From Cyanobacteriota bacterium (GTDB lineage: Bacteria > Cyanobacteriota > Cyanobacteriia > PCC-6307 > Cyanobiaceae): a stretch of DNA of 13,643 nucleotides. The position numbers and the translations under genes are program-made. Below the pieces are notes generated by a model. It was not told where the DNA came from and made no database searches. It was given only the letters and a program-made list of their open reading frames with translations. Below, piece after piece: positions 12,758 through 13,643 of the stretch. Where the stretch lies: the NCBI GenBank assembly GCA_947463165.1, contig CANHSW010000025.1, forward strand, positions 1 to 13,643, written 5' to 3'. The number at the start of each line of letters is the position of its first letter. Position 1 is the stretch's first letter.

Positions 12758-13643
12758 TCAGTAGCCCCCAGCGGTTTGACCGGCGGGAGCGACGGCGCCA
12801 AGCTCGCTCAGGAGCCAGCCAGGTAGCAAATTTTCACTACCGCTGATTTGAATTTTGCCGGCCGGGTAAAAGAGCAGCGCTGCCACTAGGGCATTCAGGC
12901 CGCCGGGTTGGTTGATGTTGGTTACGAGGCCAGCCAATTGGGACCGATCCCTGGCGTCCTGCTGGCTGATCGGTGCTGAGGCAAAGCCGCAACGCATCAA
13001 TTGGCGATGCAGTTCACCATAGGAGCTGCGGTAGAGGGCTTCCAGCTGGGCGGTATCCATATCGAGGGCAATCTGTCCCAGTAGGCGGCGCAGATTAGCT
13101 AGTTCACGGTTCACATCCTCATCGCCGGGGTCGATGGTGAACAGATTGATCAGGCCGGTCATGCGGGAGGCAAAATCGGGCTCCTTGAGTTGGTTGTAGG
13201 CATCTTGGCCGCGCAGCTGGGAGAGCACCGGCGGCTGGGCTGGCTGCTGCTGCTGTTGCGCTTGTTGGACTGGGGCGACGGCGCTGGGGGGCAGCGCCCT
13301 GGCGGTGGGCCTGGCTGGCGCGCCCATCAGGGATGCGCCGGAGGAACCCAACAGGGTGGCTGGCTGCTGGATCCGCTGCAGCAGATCGGGCTCGTAAAGA
13401 GCGGCATAATCCTGCATCAGCCACTGGGGAACGGTGCGCAGCGGATCGGAAACCCGCATCGAACCGCGGGAGTAATAAGGCATCACAGCCAGCAGCAGGT
13501 TGGCGGCTTCCGGCTTACCGGCCGCTTCCCGCAGCTTTTGGCTGATGGCATCGCGCCACTGCTGTTCGTCCATCACCAGGGTTAGTTCGGCCAACCGACC
13601 GCCCACCAGGGTGCGATAGGTCTGGCCGATTACGCTGCGGTAC
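12758..13643 (-). CDS. C-terminal part of an unrecognised repeat protein, cut by right edge
   Basis: The minus-strand frame stays open to the right edge (visible beginning YRSVIGQTYRTLVGGRLAEL) and ends at TGA 12760-12758, so at least 294 residues are present and the start lies outside. A GTG at 13606 is in frame but falls inside a helix-like stretch, so it is probably not the true start. Counting from that GTG, residues 36-69 (from NLLLAVMPYYSRGSMRV to PQWLMQDY) and 238-270 (from NALVAALLFYPAGKIQI to PGWLLSEL) look like two diverged copies of one module. Between them lie a Pro/Ala/Gln-rich linker with QQAQQQQQ (114-121) and a helical domain (FASRMTGLINLFTIDPGDED onward). The absence of Cys pairs, membrane helices and a visible signal suggests a soluble protein. 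I have an impression of similar modules in cyanobacterial proteins that accompany glycosyltransferases, but I cannot name the family. The GC-rich codon use resembles the left part of the window. Confidence 0.85.
   Translation of the reverse strand, partial: YRSVIGQTYRTLVGGRLAELTLVMDEQQWRDAISQKLREAAGKPEAANLLLAVMPYYSRGSMRVSDPLRTVPQWLMQDYAALYEPDLLQRIQQPATLLGSSGASLMGAPARPTARALPPSAVAPVQQAQQQQQPAQPPVLSQLRGQDAYNQLKEPDFASRMTGLINLFTIDPGDEDVNRELANLRRLLGQIALDMDTAQLEALYRSSYGELHRQLMRCGFASAPISQQDARDRSQLAGLVTNINQPGGLNALVAALLFYPAGKIQISGSENLLPGWLLSELGAVAPAGQTAGGY

Overview
The window looks like a chromosomal stretch from a high-GC cyanobacterium, most likely of the Synechococcus/Cyanobium type. This is an inference. 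It rests on the parvulin-like protein / cNMP-domain ABC exporter / HlyD gene trio (an arrangement I associate with cyanobacteria), GC-rich codon use in most genes, few Shine-Dalgarno sequences, and one copy of the cyanobacterial octamer GCGATCGC (2399-2406). No rRNA, tRNA, CRISPR array, insertion sequence or phage gene was seen.

Left part (1-3619). The C-terminus of an unrecognised plus-strand gene enters from the left edge and stops at 185-187. It runs tail to tail into a 66-residue coiled-coil protein on the minus strand. Divergent from that lies a SAM-dependent methyltransferase (434-1288) of a type often found among glycan genes. It converges, through an unusual four-arm hairpin region, on a large minus-strand protein of about 764 residues. 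That protein has a helical N-terminus, a Pro/Ala linker and a C-terminal domain that may resemble the GT-D glycosyltransferase fold.

Central operon (3629-11973, plus strand). Four genes are tightly packed. The first is a 972-residue protein with an unknown N-terminal domain, a GT2 domain and a GT4-like domain. The second is a parvulin-family peptidyl-prolyl isomerase-like protein. The third is a 993-residue ABC exporter with an N-terminal cyclic-nucleotide-binding-like domain and a degenerate C39-like domain. The fourth is an HlyD-type membrane fusion protein. The junctions are a 22-base gap, an ATGA overlap and a TAATG overlap, so co-transcription and translational coupling are likely. Together the exporter and HlyD form the inner-membrane half of a type I secretion system. 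A TolC-like outer-membrane channel and an obvious secreted substrate are not in the window. The linked glycosyltransferase suggests, without proof, that the exported product or the cell surface is glycosylated. Base composition drops sharply inside the exporter gene near 8676, exactly where the membrane domain begins. This hints at a mosaic origin.

Right part (11974-13643). A possible small two-helix membrane protein (12101-12358) follows, preceded by a 33-codon micro-ORF that overlaps it by ATGA. Then comes about 400 bases of mostly non-coding DNA with a clear terminator hairpin. Last is the C-terminal part of a minus-strand protein running off the right edge. It holds two diverged copies of a short helical module separated by a Gln-rich linker.
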